Positions 1-13,230 of a DNA stretch of 64,000 bases are shown here, piece by piece (within the stretch, counting starts at the first letter, position 1; every line of letters starts with the position of its first letter). The notes below the pieces were generated by a model. That model was not told where the DNA came from and made no database searches. It saw nothing but the letters and a program-made list of their open reading frames with translations. A program made the translations under genes and the position numbers. The stretch is taken from NCBI GenBank assembly GCA_910589415.1, contig OU342630.1:77248186-77312185 (forward strand). The letters are read 5' to 3'. This stretch comes from Malachius bipustulatus (lineage: Eukaryota; Arthropoda; Insecta; Coleoptera; Melyridae).

Positions 1-3000
1 ATAATTCAACACTGGATCAATTATTGAACGAGACGTTATCATCTGAAAATACAACTGAGTTACCTGCAACTACCCCTTTATCAGAGAGACTTCCAAGTAC
101 GTCACATAAAGCAAGTTTGGGTCAAGATTACACTTCTCTTATGGATATTTGTACTTGCGATTTAACCGTAAGTTAGAAAAAACAATTGAAGAATTTTTAT
201 TTTATTTAATTTTCCAGGTCTCTATTTGCGACATTAATTGCTGTTGTGATGTTGATTGTAGTAAAAAAGACAAAGAAATATTCACAAAATGTAATGATTT
301 TATTCCTAGAGCCTATGATACCAGATTTTGTAATTATAGCCAATACATTTATGTAAATAACACACCCTACGAATGTAATATTAACCAAAACAGTTTATTC
401 TGCATAGCTCGAAGTAATTATCCTTTGTCGTACACCATTCATAAACCAGTAAGTGGATGAAATATACACGGCACAGGGTGCTCCATAAGCTCTATGACTA
501 ACTTTGACAGGTCACTAATTTCAAACATATTTTTTTAATAAACATGGGTCCGATTAATTTTTGTTTAGATATTAGTAGCATTTAAAAAATATAATATAAC
601 GTTAAAACATAATATAAATAAAGTTCTATTTATCATGTCCGGAAATAGTGTGCAAAAAAAAATTATGGAGTGATTCTACTTGAAAAAATATTGCCAAAAG
701 TTTCTATAATTTTTTTTCAAAAACTCTCAAATAAGGCCTTTCTCGAAAATAGCTCATTTTATTGTGATAAAACAACAGGACCTTTTTCGAACATTTTCTT
801 ATGTTCTTTGTTTGTACATTACCAAAATTCAGAAAAAAAAATGAGGAAAACAGTTATGGTTCAGTTTTGGAGGTAGACAGACAGTTAAGGCTCTGACTGA
901 GGAATTCGAGTCTTTTTTTGGATCCCCTTACTTTTATGCACAATTTCCGAACACCCTATATAAACTGTCTAGTAAACTTTAACGGATTATAATAGGTCAC
1001 TTGATTTTAAACATATACTGTCCAGAAATTATGCGCAAAGAATTAAGGGGGTGAAAATTATAGATACTTTTGGCAATATTTTATCAAGTAGAATCACCCC
1101 CTTAATTTTTTGCGCATAATTTCCGGACACCCTGTATATATTTTTTTAATGAACCTGGATCCAATTCGTTTTAATTTGTTGCGAATAAAAGCATTTTTAA
1201 TTCACAACTTTCACACCATGTGTCAAAGGGATAATCAAAATGACTCAAAAAGTGATTATTCTCATGTCAACTATAACTCTTTATTTTATCAGCCTATTCT
1301 TTTGATTGAAATATGTTCTTTTAAATGCTTGTAGCATCTAAAGAAAAGCGAATCGGACCAATGTTTGTTAAAAAAATATGTTTAAAATCAAGGGACCTTT
1401 CATCCCCCAAAGTTTTCATAGAGCTTATAGAACATCCTGTATAATCATGACTATAGGGGTAACATTAAATTTCTCTTCTGCTTTCAGATTAAAACAAGTT
1501 TTGAACTATCAAAAATGACATTTAAAGGGAAGCTCACAATGAGCCACGAGTCAGACCTGACAGACACCATTAAAGAAATGAAACATGTCATTTTCAATGA
1601 CAATTTATGGATAATAAAAGATCGTATAGAAAAATTTCGTAAGTATTAAAACTTTTTAAAATGGATGATAAAGAAATTATGGTAAGAATTAATTGAATTG
1701 CAAACGTCCCAAAAGATTCACTTTTGCGATTCGGGGAACTCCCTGTGGGGACCCTTGAGAACGGGTTGCACATATCCAAGATAAAACCCCAAATTTGCCA
1801 TCTTGAGCCAGTTTTTGATGAGGTTTTTTGCATTTGATCCCTATTTGGATTTTATTGGGGCTTTAAATTGTAGTTGACATCCCTAAAATATGAAAGGGCC
1901 TGGTTGCCTGTATCAAATATTTTTTTGGTCATATATTTGAAATTTCGGAAACCATCAAGCTTACAGGAAAATATTTCAATTAAAAAAATAGCTCTTGATG
2001 AACCTTTAAAGCAACTCTCATTCAACTCTTCGGTAGGTACGATTAAGTGGGTTTTCCCGACCTTTCACGTAAAAAAACCGTATTTTATTAATCATTTTTG
2101 TAGATGATGCACATCTGTATTACACTCTTCCACTGCTTAAAGAAAAAATTTACAAAAATTTCTCAATTTTTTAGTTTTTGCTGATAGTTGCTCATCTAAT
2201 AACTTTTTTGGAGACACTATTTCTATAAAGTTTATGTCCTTGCTTCTCCTGTAAAACCAAATCCCGGCCGACTTCGTCATACCATTTTCAAGCGAAACCC
2301 GGGTAGGTGACATGATGTAAAAAAATTATGATCCCGAACGGAGGCCTTGAAATTCCCTGATCAGGCCCATTTTCAATAGTTCATATTTAGGAGTGCCGAG
2401 GTACCCCCTTGCCGAAGTTCAACACGATCAATGCAACTTTAAAACACTCTGAGTGTTTCCCGAGTTTCTGAAAAATCCGGTATTCCCAGCAAAAATAATT
2501 TCTGGGAATGGATCCTGTTCAATTTTAATAGGCTAGCCTCCCAGAACGAAAAATGGCGGATCGAGAGTGTTTTTACAAAAAGTCGCAGAACTCTTAATAA
2601 ATAATCGACCCAAAAGGCAAATTTGTAATTTGCCTCTGGGGTGAATGAATTCTACACTAATTGTTTGTCCTTTTTTATTTCAACACACACATACTGATTA
2701 CCACTTTTATTACAAAGCATTAATTGAGCAGTTTTTAACAGCCCAATGCTCTGATTTCATTTACATTTTATACAAAAATTATTTTCAAATAAAATAATTA
2801 CTTGTTAATGTTTTAAAACAGAAATTATCACATACGCATTTATTTCAGAAATACCATCGAATTTTATGAGCAATTCATGTAATCTCATGAGAGACATACA
2901 CTTTTTGGAAAATTATAACAGAAAATGTGTTCAAGACAATGAAGATAACGTTCATTTACAATCAGAAAATTACTTTCAAAATATTAAAATAATAGCCAAG

Positions 3001-4290
3001 CCGCAACTGTTTAATAGCAGTTCATATAAAAATATTGCCAAGGTAACAATAATTTATGCTAATAATAATTCTAATTATTGGACAAAATTTAACTCCATTT
3101 GTAATTTTCAGGATTGCCCAAATACTGTGTGCATCCAAATCGAAGCCAAAATGTGTGACAAAGAGTTTGTGAAATGTGAGAACTTCTCTAGGAAGTTTCA
3201 CGACACAACTGTTTACTGTAAGAATGTATCACGTGATCAAAGAATGTGTCACAATATTGTAACACATGTAAAATATATTATTCGCCATAATGGAAGCAGC
3301 GGTATTGTCAAAGCTGAAGTGTATCTAGTGAAAGAAAACATTACCTACAATCATTTAGTTGAAAATTTTGAATTATTACAAAAATTCAGAGTATCATTTT
3401 TATGGCTGAATGAAACAGAAGGGAATTATTCTTCTATTCGCAGCGGGAATCCCGGTTATCTGTTTGGGAGACAAATAATACTGGGTCGTTTAATTGAAGA
3501 GAAAGTGGAAAATTCAACTCAAATAACATACAAAATCAATCGCAAATCTGACGATATCGGTGATAATTTTCTTGTTCTTCCAAAAAATGAAAATGGCAAA
3601 TGTATCCTGAGTAATTCTTCATTCAGCTATATAGAATTTGGTGTTGACAGATTTTCAGTTTGCAAAATAAAAGAACAAATTAGAAAAACTGATAATAAAA
3701 AAATCGCCGAGATGTGTCAGAATATACAAAGAGTGATTTTCAGTTACTTATCAATTTCAGAAAATTTCAACAAAACAATTATTAGCCAATGGGGAAATGC
3801 CAATTCATCTGTGATAGAAGATTGGTGCGAAATAAATGTCAACGAACAACCACAAGACATAATCAAAAATGTAAACGGTAGCTGGGAAGGCAGTAAAAAT
3901 AAAATTTTAACTTGTACTAATTTAACAACGAATCTGGGAATACATATTTTCCATGCTAGATTCGATAGAAATAATTTACTGAATCAACAGAAAATTGTAG
4001 CAGCCTCGTTCCATTTTCTCAACAAAAGGAATATCACTTTTGATGTCGCATCATTAGGTGGCACATTCCAATTTGAAATACCACTTACAACCGAAGTAGT
4101 ATTCGAAGATATTACTGGTCAGAAGAGCAGGCAGTATGCCGAACCTCCTTCTCTAAAAATCAAATTACCATACGATTTCTTTTATCCTTTTGTGAAAGTT
4201 AATAATAAAGCAGCGATAGGAAAAGCTTGCGATATAATTTATGTTTACTTGTCAGTTGTGTTAATAATTATCGATCAATGTGTAATTTGA
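1..4290 (+). CDS. tctn: Tectonic family protein, 5' end outside window
   Basis: Tectonics are secreted or membrane glycoproteins of the ciliary transition zone (the MKS/B9 complex) that gate entry of proteins into cilia. Coding exons read as 1(3)-167, 218-448, 1488-1638 and 2849-4290, all with GT/AG borders and matching phase; together they give about 662 residues in the window, close to full family length. The family signature is clear: CTCDLT ends the first exon and CDINCCCDVDC opens the second, the Cys-rich block of the DUF1619 domain. Later, SGNPGYLFGRQIILG (near 3440-3485) matches the conserved glycine-rich tectonic motif. Many N-x-S/T sites point to an extracellular or luminal protein, and a hydrophobic tail (about IIYVYLSVVLIII) ends it, suiting a membrane or lipid anchor. 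3043-3111 may be a further in-frame intron. A polyadenylation signal lies at 4303-4308. The N terminus and signal peptide are upstream of the window. The family call is firm; the member (1, 2 or 3) is not resolved. Confidence 0.88.
472..1443. repeat. Foldback element in a tectonic intron, with smaller ones nested inside
   Basis: The left arm starts CACAGGGTGCTCCATAAGC and the right arm ends GCTTATAGAACATCCTGT, its inverted copy. The next inner bases also pair (AACATGGGTCCGATT with AATCGGACCAATGTT). Inside lie two smaller inverted repeats with a different end, TGTCCGGAAAT... ...ATTTCCGGACACCCTGTA, at about 636-960 and 1018-1138. No coding potential is visible. It occupies most of the intron 449-1487. 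Confidence 0.75.
1639..2848 (+). other. Tectonic intron without a recognisable element
   Basis: GT (1639) and AG (2847-2848) borders fit the phase of the flanking exons: one base is left over before and two after, restoring a Gln codon. The interior has a short GC-richer stretch near 2270-2560. I see no gene, RNA or clear repeat. Confidence 0.7.
3043..3111 (+). other. Candidate in-frame 69-nt intron within the last tectonic exon
   Basis: The stretch starts GTAACA after AAG and ends TTTTCAG before GATTGC. It is 69 nt (23 codons), very AT-rich, and its translation is dominated by N, I and Y, unlike its surroundings. The reading frame stays open whether it is spliced or not, so an ORF caller would miss it. 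Removing it gives 639 residues in the window. Other introns here are equally short (50, 58 and 77 nt). I judge splicing more likely than retention. Confidence 0.5.
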
Positions 4291-4308
4291 TCGATTTTAT
4301 TAAATAAA

Positions 4309-7210
4309 TTATTTATCAAAGGGGTTTCTTATTTATAAATCATCAGGGTGGTTACACTATACAAATTTTTTTAGATAAGAACGCTTTAGCATATTTGGGA
4401 AACTATTCATGGCAGAAATCTGAAAATTTGAACAAAAGTTTTGCACATACATATAAGAATGAAAAGAAATTATTAGATTTGGGTATAATATAAACCGAAA
4501 GAACGAAAATGTCAATTAAATACCATGTAAAACATTTTAAATTAAATTTTAGGCTTTCATAATGCTTTCAATTGTATATCAATTTCGAACCGCTTGTAAA
4601 TCCTGGAACAAGTTTTGAAATATTGTGAAATAACGTATTCAAGTTTTGGTGTTGATTGATACCAAATCTGATTTTGTCTAGGTCCCTGATTATTGAGGTA
4701 CGTAAATGGAAAAGAGTTATAACTTAAAAAAAAACTAAAATCTAAATATTTCAAAAACTCAAAAAAACTTACATCAAACAGAATAAGATTTGGAAGTAAC
4801 AGTAGTAGCCCAGGATTTATGTAATTTTAAAATGAAAGCATTCTTACAAGTAGTGTACTGCTAAAATTTAATGTGGTCTTGGGTCCGCATTGCATTGTAA
4901 CTTCAGTGCCAAAAATTTAGACAAATTTGGCAAATGATATACAAAACTAAATCAAAATATTTTATTATTGTGCAGAAATAGCTAAAAATTACATACAGCA
5001 GGTAAATATTTCTAAAAAAAAATGAGCAAATATTTCATAGCAATATACGCATAAATGTGTAAAAAAACATTTCCAAAACATCACAAAATATTGACATGGG
5101 AACGTATCACAATCTCGTCGTCGAACAATTAGAAAGATAAAAAGCTACATTTTCACATTACAAAATCCCATTGCCTCGTGTCTGAAATGGACTTTTTTTT
5201 TCAAAAATATTTATATCGTAATAAAGACACAATCTTAAAGACACGGATGGCACAAATTACAATCGATAGTAAATAACCGTAAAATATTATGCACTTATAT
5301 TTATATTATTATATCCTAGTTTCATTTCTTTTATTTATATCATGTATGTAGATTGTAGATACAAACATTACTTAAATATAAATAATAATTACCTAACATG
5401 TAAATAATTACTTAAATGCTATTGATGTATATGATAAGAGTGCTTTCCAAGGTGAAATATTCCTTTTAGAAGGCTTTTTGATTTGTCTTTGTCATGGACT
5501 TTATCTGAATCGCATCTAAAAATTATAAGCAGCAGTAAATTTTTTTATCTCACTTTATGAATTATTATTATATTATAAAATATATTCTCATAATTTGACT
5601 TTCATTTCTCCAAAAATATATATACGTAAATATATAAATATTAAATAAAAATTGAAAATCATATTGGGATTGTAGCCAATTAACTTTTTTTATATAATAT
5701 TTGAATATATTTCAAAACGGCAAGAATGAAGTATAGGTAAGTATAATTCACAAAAAATATTTAAAAAACCTTACATAATCATAAATTACAAGGAACTAAA
5801 TCTGAATCAAATGGCTTAAACACTTTGACTTAAACATCTCAACTATAAAATAAGTATGCAAAACTATTCAATCATTTTTCATATCATTTTTGATGGCAGT
5901 GATAATATTTCTATTATTATTATTAGAGATTAGAGAAGTACCTATTCATAAACCTCTTGCTCAATAATATAAAATGCAAGCAAGAGTAACTTTTAAAATA
6001 TCACAAAAACTATACCTAATAAACCTGCTTGGACTTAAAACGTTTTATTTGTTTGTTACCTTTATGATCAATAAGTTGAGCATCCCTAAGGAACATAATT
6101 CTTTAACTGGTTTACGACATTTTGATAAATGATTTTAGGTTATTTATGATCACAAATGGATTCTGAATTTGAATAACAAATTAATGTGAAATTTCTTCTA
6201 AAACTGAAGAAACTTGTGGAAAACAATTCTTTTATAAGAATTTTCAAGTGAAGCTGTGCTTGTTCATGTTTTTCAAATCATAGAAAATAAGTTAAAATGA
6301 CACAGAAAGCATGAATGAACCTAAAACAATATCCAAAATTAATTCTAAAACACTTCAGATGAACAAAGAAACCTGCCACTATTACGGGATTACAAGGTCA
6401 GTTTTATGTAATTCACTTATAAAGATAAAAAATATTTATTTATATTAATATTAATTTATTTACCAAAATATGTTACATCTTTATAAATAAACTAGATATT
6501 ATGTGAATGATTTAACAAAGTAATGGTTCAAACATCAAAACTCGTCAGTCTCATGTCTTTTTTATCAGCCTTTATAACATCAAATAAGCAATTCACAGAC
6601 AGTAGGATGCCTCAACTTCTTGATCAACAGTACTTACGAGCAATAACTAAAACTGATAAGGAAAAAAGTCTTAAAATGATATGATTTTTAATGCCAAGAG
6701 GGTTGCATTACATATTTGTTTTTATGAAAATTTATTTAAGCAAACAAAAATGTATTATGTATTAATTAAATTTAAATTGAGCAATCAATAAAAAATCTAC
6801 ACCATGACTATTCGATTTTTAAACTATTCAACTCATCACTTCCGAAAATGACCAAAATATTGGTCCGAATCAAAATAAGTAAAGCAGTAGTGACTCGATT
6901 TAAGTATGATGAAGAGGTGACTCCACTCTTAACACAGAAGCATTTTACGGAATAAATATTTTTCCGTACAATAAAAATTCCAAGAAAAGAAAACAGTTCT
7001 TTAAACGATAATTTCATAATATTGATACAGTTTCAAGGTTACCTACATGAACATGAAAAAATATCAATATTAAATTTAACTAACTACTGAAAACTAACTA
7101 AACTGAAAAATAAGGAAACTACTAATTAAGAAAAAAAAATTATATAAAAAAAATAATAGAAAAGGGCAATAAAAAAAAGATTACACTAAAAAATGGAATG
7201 TAAAAGTATC
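4309..7210. other. AT-rich intergenic region between convergent genes; includes likely caspase 3' UTR
   Basis: This lies between the tectonic polyadenylation signal and the caspase stop codon. It is very AT-rich, rich in short simple repeats, and has no supported ORF. For the caspase on the minus strand, the first canonical AATAAA after the stop is at 6736-6731, giving a 3' UTR of roughly 480 nt. Longer isoforms cannot be excluded, because several more signals follow. Confidence 0.5.
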
Positions 7211-10200
7211 CTACCCTCTCTTAGTGAACTTAACAAGCCGAGTTAGCATGCTCATTACGCACGGGATCTGCTTCTGACGGTGCATCGTCGGAGAATCGGG
7301 CACGTTGCTTTCAAAATCGAAAGCGACTCGCTGCGAAACAAAAGTCATGATCGTCAGGATGTCGTCAGTGTAAGCACGTTCTCTCAGCTCCTTGCAGAAG
7401 GCTTGTATGAACCATGAACCTTTTGTGGTGTTACGCCAGGAATAATAACCTGAAAACATAATTAACAGATAAGTGTTGCAGCAGAGCCTTTATATGGACT
7501 GTTCCAAGTCCCAAACGGAGAAAAAACTTTGCCCAGCATTAACATGCGACTACTTACACTAGGTACCCTCTCAAACACACACACATAATTGTAAAAGAAT
7601 GAAAAAGCACTCACTTTAAAAACAAGTTAAATCAAGCTGACATATTTATTGTGAATAAATTACAACTTGATGGTTTTCCTTACCTTTTACAGTAGAATAC
7701 ACGATCAGAAAATCAGCCTGAAGAGGAATCCTGTAGGTATTAGTAAACTGACCGTCAGTTTCGGTTGTTTTCTGCAAAGTTATCCCTGTATCCAAATTAT
7801 CTCCCTGGCACGCTTGCAGAAAGAACAGTTTCGGTTTTCCTGAATAAAACATTAGTAATTAAACTAATCAATTCGATTTAAAATAATTTTTCTTACCGGC
7901 TAAGGTGATGCAATGATCGGGAGTGAAGCTTCCCCATAAGAACTCCGGTTTGTAGCAGTGGTCTCTCGCGTAGATTATTCCCTGTTCTCCGTGGGACAAA
8001 ATTATAACAATCAAACAGTCACTGTCGGAATGATCTCTCTTCGCCACTGAAAATAAAAATTACCATTATCTAGTTATCCAGTTTTGGTTAAGGACTCAAA
8101 AATTTGGATATTAGTAGTGCAGGTAAATACGGAGTATCCGGAAATTGTTTTCTAGGCAAAGGTTGTTTTTAAAGCATGCTTTGCTATTGTTGAAAGTGAT
8201 CAGAATTTATGATGGCCAAATTTAGTGCAAGCAAATTTTTTGACTGTTTTTTTTTTGTTGGGAAACATTTTATCTTTTTTTGAATATTTTCTTATGTTCT
8301 TTATTGTAGATCTTCAAAATTCAGAATAAAAGATTAAGAAAAAAGTTATGGGCCTTTTTGAAGGTCAAGGGCAGTGAAGGTTCTTTGGCTTTGAGGAACT
8401 CTAGTTACAATTTGGATCAATGATGTAAAGGAAGGTAAAAGTGCTGTTTAGCTTTGTAAAACACCCCTCACCAGCCCATTCCACTTTTTCCACTCACGTC
8501 GCTCTCAGCGTTGCCGTAGTACAACGAAAACGGTTCAAGATAGAGAAAAACGGCTTACATGTCCCTATTTTAACTTTGGTAATTGTATACATCCGCGGCT
8601 CCTAAGTTTCATCAATTTTTTCGGGACCGAGGAGCGAATTAGGGGTGCTGGGTGGGTAAGACGCTAAAAACAGCCATTGCAAACTAATATTAAGGTCACA
8701 ACTAAGGCCTCTTTGACACGACGGTGGAATTTCTATTTTTTTCTTCACTTTCAGGGCAAGGAAAATCTTCGAGAATAACGGTAGCACGATTTTTATTTTC
8801 AAATTTGCATTTATTTTGCATTTAAATTCCAAAAATCGTAACATCAAATTATGTGTTCTGTTCACGATATGAATAAGCGGATATATTGCAAAATACGTGC
8901 CTGTTTACGTTTGGAAGCGGTTCCCATTGTTGTATAAGTGGTTTCATCATCATCCGTAGTTAGATCGGAGAGCTTGTGTCAGGACCGTACTTTCGTTGCA
9001 CTCCCAAAATCAATTTTTAAAGTCGTTTTGTGGCCTTCCCTTTTATTTGCAAAGCTAATGAATACCTTCCTGGTGTTACTATAGGTATGTTCTCCACCCC
9101 TATATAGGTGTCATAGTGAAACTGTAGGAGCCGCGGATGTATATAATGACCTTAACTTTTTATGTGCTATCCTATGGTATAGAAACATTTGTACTTTCTT
9201 TGATTTTTTTATTTGGCGACACGTGGAGATATCTCAGAATTTTTAAAAAATTTTATCACCCTATATAAGAATTTCATCTACATCATAGGATGGTACAGGG
9301 AAAGTTAAAATGGGGACATGTAAGCCGTTTTTCTCTATCTTCAGCCGTTTTCGTTGTACTTGAAAAATGACAATTTTCACTTGTTTATAACTCAAAAACT
9401 TCTGAATTTAAACACCAACTGTAAAAGCCAATCTTATTTTCTCTTCTCATACAATCTAAAAATGCAATAACATAGGAGCATTTCATTTAAAAAAACATAA
9501 CTTTGATATGCCACTGTCATAAGGGACACTCTGTATACTCCAAAATAATTTTAAATTATGGCCATTGTGATTCTGTACTTGAATTTTCAAAAAGTTTTTT
9601 GAAAAAGTCCATCGGTTGGCCTACAGACACTGCTTCGAATAAGCTGGGACAGCCTGTATAAATGACAAAAAATTTTTGAACACTTGACCATTTGGGCCTG
9701 CTTGATTAGATAAGAAATTTTACCATATTTTCGTGTTTAATAAATCAAGCATGCCATGACAGAGGCATTCTTTTAGTTTTCTGTGTACGTAAAGTACCTC
9801 TTCTACACAAAATATCGAAAAATTTTATTTAAAAAAGTAGCTCAGAATTCAAAATATGCAAGCATGTCGAATTTCATAACCATTATTAGCCTACATTGAT
9901 TTTTTTGTCACATTTTTTGGAATTATTGATTTAATTCCATCATTTGTTCTTTTCAAAAGAATGGAAATACCTTGATTCACAAACACATCAGCACAAAAAA
10001 CTGTCCTAGTTTGAACAAATGGAATTGAGAGTTGCGTTATAAGAGTTATCCCAGTTTTATTTGAACAAAACTGTACTTTACCTGCACAGAAAACAAAAAG
10101 AATGCTCCTATCAAAGGCATGCTTGATTTAATAAACATGAAAATATGGTAAAATTTCTAATCGAATCAAGCAGGCCTGGACCTCAAATGGTAATGGTCAA

Positions 10201-10905
10201 ATTTCAATCTTTTTTCCATTATTTATACCTACAAATTCGCTTATCCTGGGACACACTAAATAGATATAAATATACTTAATCCCAAACTATTTTACCTACA
10301 TAGGTATTTGAGAGTATTATATTGAATATCATCTTCTGGAAATTAAAGCATTGTTCTCTATTATCTTATCAGCATTCAGCAGAGATAAAAATAGGTAGAT
10401 ACTTATAGTTAATATAAATAAAAAATAGAAGCAAGGTCAATTATTATAATCACACCACCAGTGGCACCAATCAATAAACTCGAACAACTTACTCTGGGAT
10501 ATTTGACTTTCAATTTCGTGATATTTCAAATCCTTATAGACGAGGACATCGAATCCCAGAGCGGCGAGACATTCTTTAAGATTCTTACAGTCTTCTTCGG
10601 TCCCTGAACGATTCTTCAGGCCGGAAATTTCAAACTTTTCGTGATTGAAAATCATTGCAAAGCCCCGATGTTTGTGGTCCATTTTGTAATGGGCAGCATC
10701 TCTGTCGGTGGGCATGTGCGCGACATGATGTCCGAAAAATACCCTGGAATAAATTGAAAAATTACAGGGGGATCATTATCTTCAAAAACGGAACCCCGCA
10801 CCTCTCTGATGAATGCCCCAAAGCATCACCAACATCCTCACTACTCCCATTGTTTCCAGTATCACCTCTGTCATGAAAACCATTGATATCTTTACCACCT
10901 TCCAT
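7211..10905 (-). CDS. Effector (executioner) caspase, complete, five coding exons
   Basis: Cysteine protease that cleaves after Asp to execute apoptosis, acting in the cytosol as a processed heterotetramer. Coding exons on the minus strand: 10905-10802, 10743-10493, 8046-7897, 7839-7684 and 7449-7211; borders are GT/AG, phases agree, and the total is 900 nt (299 aa). The short N-terminal region without CARD or DED marks an effector type like insect caspase-1, Dcp-1 or drICE. Large-subunit motifs: KHRGFAMIFNHE (exon 2), catalytic His137 in LSHGEQG (exon 3) and catalytic Cys179 in QACQGD (exon 4). A likely subunit-cleavage site follows TETD (Asp197). The small subunit has GYYSWRN...GSWF, the usual substrate-binding stretch. 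A non-coding acceptor at 10946 just upstream of the ATG implies at least one more 5' exon. Intron 1 is only 58 nt; intron 2 (2446 nt) is full of foldback repeats. Confidence 0.93.
8519..9359. repeat. Foldback element in caspase intron 2, split by a 560-bp inverted-repeat element
   Basis: The left arm (8519-8577) and right arm (9301-9359) are inverted copies of about 59 bp with very few differences. They include CGGCTTACATGTCCCTAT and its complement. The same arm sequence recurs near 53405/53575 and 55128/55281. Between the arms lies the separate terminal-inverted-repeat element at 8585-9144. Confidence 0.75.
8585..9144. mobile_element. 560-bp non-autonomous element with 19-bp terminal inverted repeats, copy 1
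   Basis: The ends are GTATACATCCGCGGCTCCT (8585-8603) and its near-perfect complement (9126-9144). The interior resembles copy 2 at 54225-54785 along its whole length, including the ends of CTTCACTTTCAGGGCAAGG and ATTTTGCATTTA. No transposase is encoded, so it looks like a MITE-type DNA element. The bases GGTAATT precede both copies, so the true boundary may be a few bases further out. Superfamily not recognised. Confidence 0.7.
9636..10256. repeat. Foldback element in caspase intron 2
   Basis: The left side begins GAATAAGCTGGGACAGCCTG and the right side ends TTCGCTTATCCTGGGACAC. Inner arm segments pair strongly, for example CCTGCTTGATTAGATAAG with its complement near 10165-10185, and AATCAAGCATGCC with GGCATGCTTGATT. 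The centre is near 9945. Non-coding. Confidence 0.75.
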
Positions 10906-10945
10906 TTTATTGTTCAGCCTTTATTTATTATGGTGGTAATGGTAA
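10906..10945 (-). other. 5' UTR part of the first coding caspase exon
   Basis: On the minus strand a TTGTTTCAG acceptor ends at 10946; the 40 nt that follow lead into AACAATAAAATGGAAG. The exon therefore starts with UTR, and the promoter must lie further upstream (beyond 10950). I could not place the upstream exon. Confidence 0.5.
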
Positions 10946-10949
10946 CTGA

Positions 10950-12360
10950 AACAACAAAATATTGTGAGTTTATAAAAAAAAATACAAATTTATAATCACA
11001 TGGCAAGACATGCATCTACAGGTAAATAAATCAGATAAAATAAAATACGCAATAATCTTGTTTGGAGGACTTCTTTGTAAATTTTTTACACTTTCAAGAT
11101 CACATTATCAGTTTATTGCTTACTTTTTGAATAGTTTAAAGCAGTCTTATAGGTTGATATTTATATAACTATTCGGCTCACACAAAAATCTTGAGTACTG
11201 TTATCTCAAAAATTTTACTAATCTTGCAAAAATAATAATGGCAACCACTAAACTAACCAACCACTGAGAGAGATCACTGAGATGGGGGGAACAATAAACG
11301 ATTCAAACGAATAGAATAGAATTGAATAACTTTTCTAACTAATCAAACATCAAACAAGTAACAACAAAACAACCTCTATCGATGCTCTATTATTATTCCT
11401 TTCCTTTCTTATTCCATTGTTTGAAAACACTCCCCTCCCACTGAGCTGCGTTGCAAGCTCATGGTAACGATTTGAGTCATCACAAAGAAAAATTGTGAAT
11501 TTATGTGTAATTCCAGAAAAAAATTATTGAAAAAACAAAAATATAAATATTATAGATTAACAAACAATAATTACTTGATGAAATCGTCAATGCAGACTTC
11601 GAAATTTAAATAAAACTACCGCTTTTGTAATAACAAATGCAACACTGCCACTGAACTTTGCGGATGCGTCGATGCGTCACGGTATATATGTCATGCCATT
11701 GACATGGATGACACTAATACAATAAAATAGACAGCAGACAGACTGATACTTCCGTTATTTCATTTATTCTTTGTGTCAAATATTTTTCAAGACGTGCTAC
11801 GACGCCGTCAGTGATGACGTCAGTGGTCAGGGAAACCGGTTACGGTTCCAAATAAACAAGCATTTGACGGTTGCAGAGTTGCCAATTTCACTGTAAACTT
11901 TTGATTACAAAAAATGCGGAATTTTTAGTGATAAAAATTAAACTACCGACAGACGGCTCGAGTTCCAGGTTCCAGGAAACCTAAAATATGATATGGTTCA
12001 ATTCAATTGATGGCGATCACAGGCCAATGCCTGAAAACAACCTCAATAAGTCAAACTTCAGGACCACTGACCACATATGAACTTAAAACTTCAACTAAAT
12101 CACGATAACTGACAACAATGGCCACGTGAACGGTTTGTTTATTTGGAACCCTGACGTCACACTTGTTGGCGTCTTGCGTCTTGGATAGATAGGAGGGCAA
12201 AGCAAGTCCGCTGCACTGAGGCTGAGGCCTCAGTGAGACGTCTTTCCCTAGAGGCGTCTCTCCTTATAAGCCATCCCACGCTCAGAGAGGAAGGAACTGA
12301 GCCAGGCCAGGACGCCCGGAGGGGCTCCAGAGATGTTGAGGCTTGGCTGATTTGCTACAC
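10950..12360. other. Region upstream of the caspase, with an inverted repeat and a GC-rich patch
   Basis: No ORF can be supported. 11804-11862 and 12130-12165 form an inverted repeat sharing GGTTCCAAATAAACAAG and GTCAGGG / CCCTGACGTCAC. A GC-rich patch at 12170-12350 has a short palindrome around CTGAGGCCTCAG. The caspase promoter and first exon probably lie in this region, but I cannot place them. Confidence 0.4.
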
Positions 12361-13230
12361 ATACAGTATGACCCATTTGTTCTTGAAACACCCTGTAGAA
12401 TTTTAATTTATGATGCGATTTTAAAGAAATTTCTTTTAAATCATAGAGCTTGATAAACTATATTTTGGGAGCAAAAAGCGTCTCATTCCTACAAAATCCA
12501 AGGCCTACTAGGTAGATCAGTGTTTACTTGTAAAATCTAAAAAATTCATATTAGCGATTTTTTTAGAAAAAAAACTGTGCACGCTACTGGATTCACCAGC
12601 CCTCAAAACGGCACTGTACTAAATTTTATTGGAAATGTCAGGTCAGAGTAATAAGGATTTTGCCGTTATTTTAGAAATTAATAATAGAACTCCGAATTAA
12701 TTTATTCGAAAAGGTCAAGAGAGACAAAATAAAAATTGTTCGTCTAGTTGGTGATAATGTAGGTAGTTTAATTTTTTAATTATAATTTTTTATTTATTTT
12801 ATTTTATTTTTTATTTTTTTTTTTTTACTTTTTTTTACTTTTTTTAATTTAAATTTTTACTTATGATAGCTTTTGACCTTTTTCAAATTAATTTATGAAA
12901 ATTCGGAGTATTATTATGAATTTCTAAAATAACTACAAGATCCTTTTTACTCTGACATTTTCAATAAAATTTAGTACAGTACCGTTTTGAGGGCTGGTGA
13001 ATCCCGTGGCGTGCCCAGTTTTTTCCTAAAAAAATCGCTAATATGAATTTTTGAGATTTTACAAGTAAAAACACTGATCTAGTAGGCCTTGGATTTTGTA
13101 GGAATGAGACGCTTTTTGCTCCCAAAATATAGTTTATCAAGCTCTATGATTTAAAAGAATTTTTTTTTAATCGCACCATAAATTAAGATTATACAGGGTG
13201 TTTCAAGAACAAATGGGTTACACTGTATAT
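12361..13230. repeat. Foldback element with ACAGGGTG-type ends
   Basis: ATACAGTATGACCCATTTGT opens the left arm and ACAAATGGGTTACACTGTAT closes the right. Just inside are GAAACACCCTGTA and TACAGGGTGTTTC. The arms run about 400 bp each and pair at many further points (for example the GTACTAAATTTTATTGAAAATG stretch). The loop at 12775-12860 is a T-rich simple repeat. Confidence 0.8.

Noticed and set aside
10655..10876. Plus-strand ORF of 73 aa
   Set aside because: It lies antisense over caspase exons 1 and 2 and has no similarity of its own.
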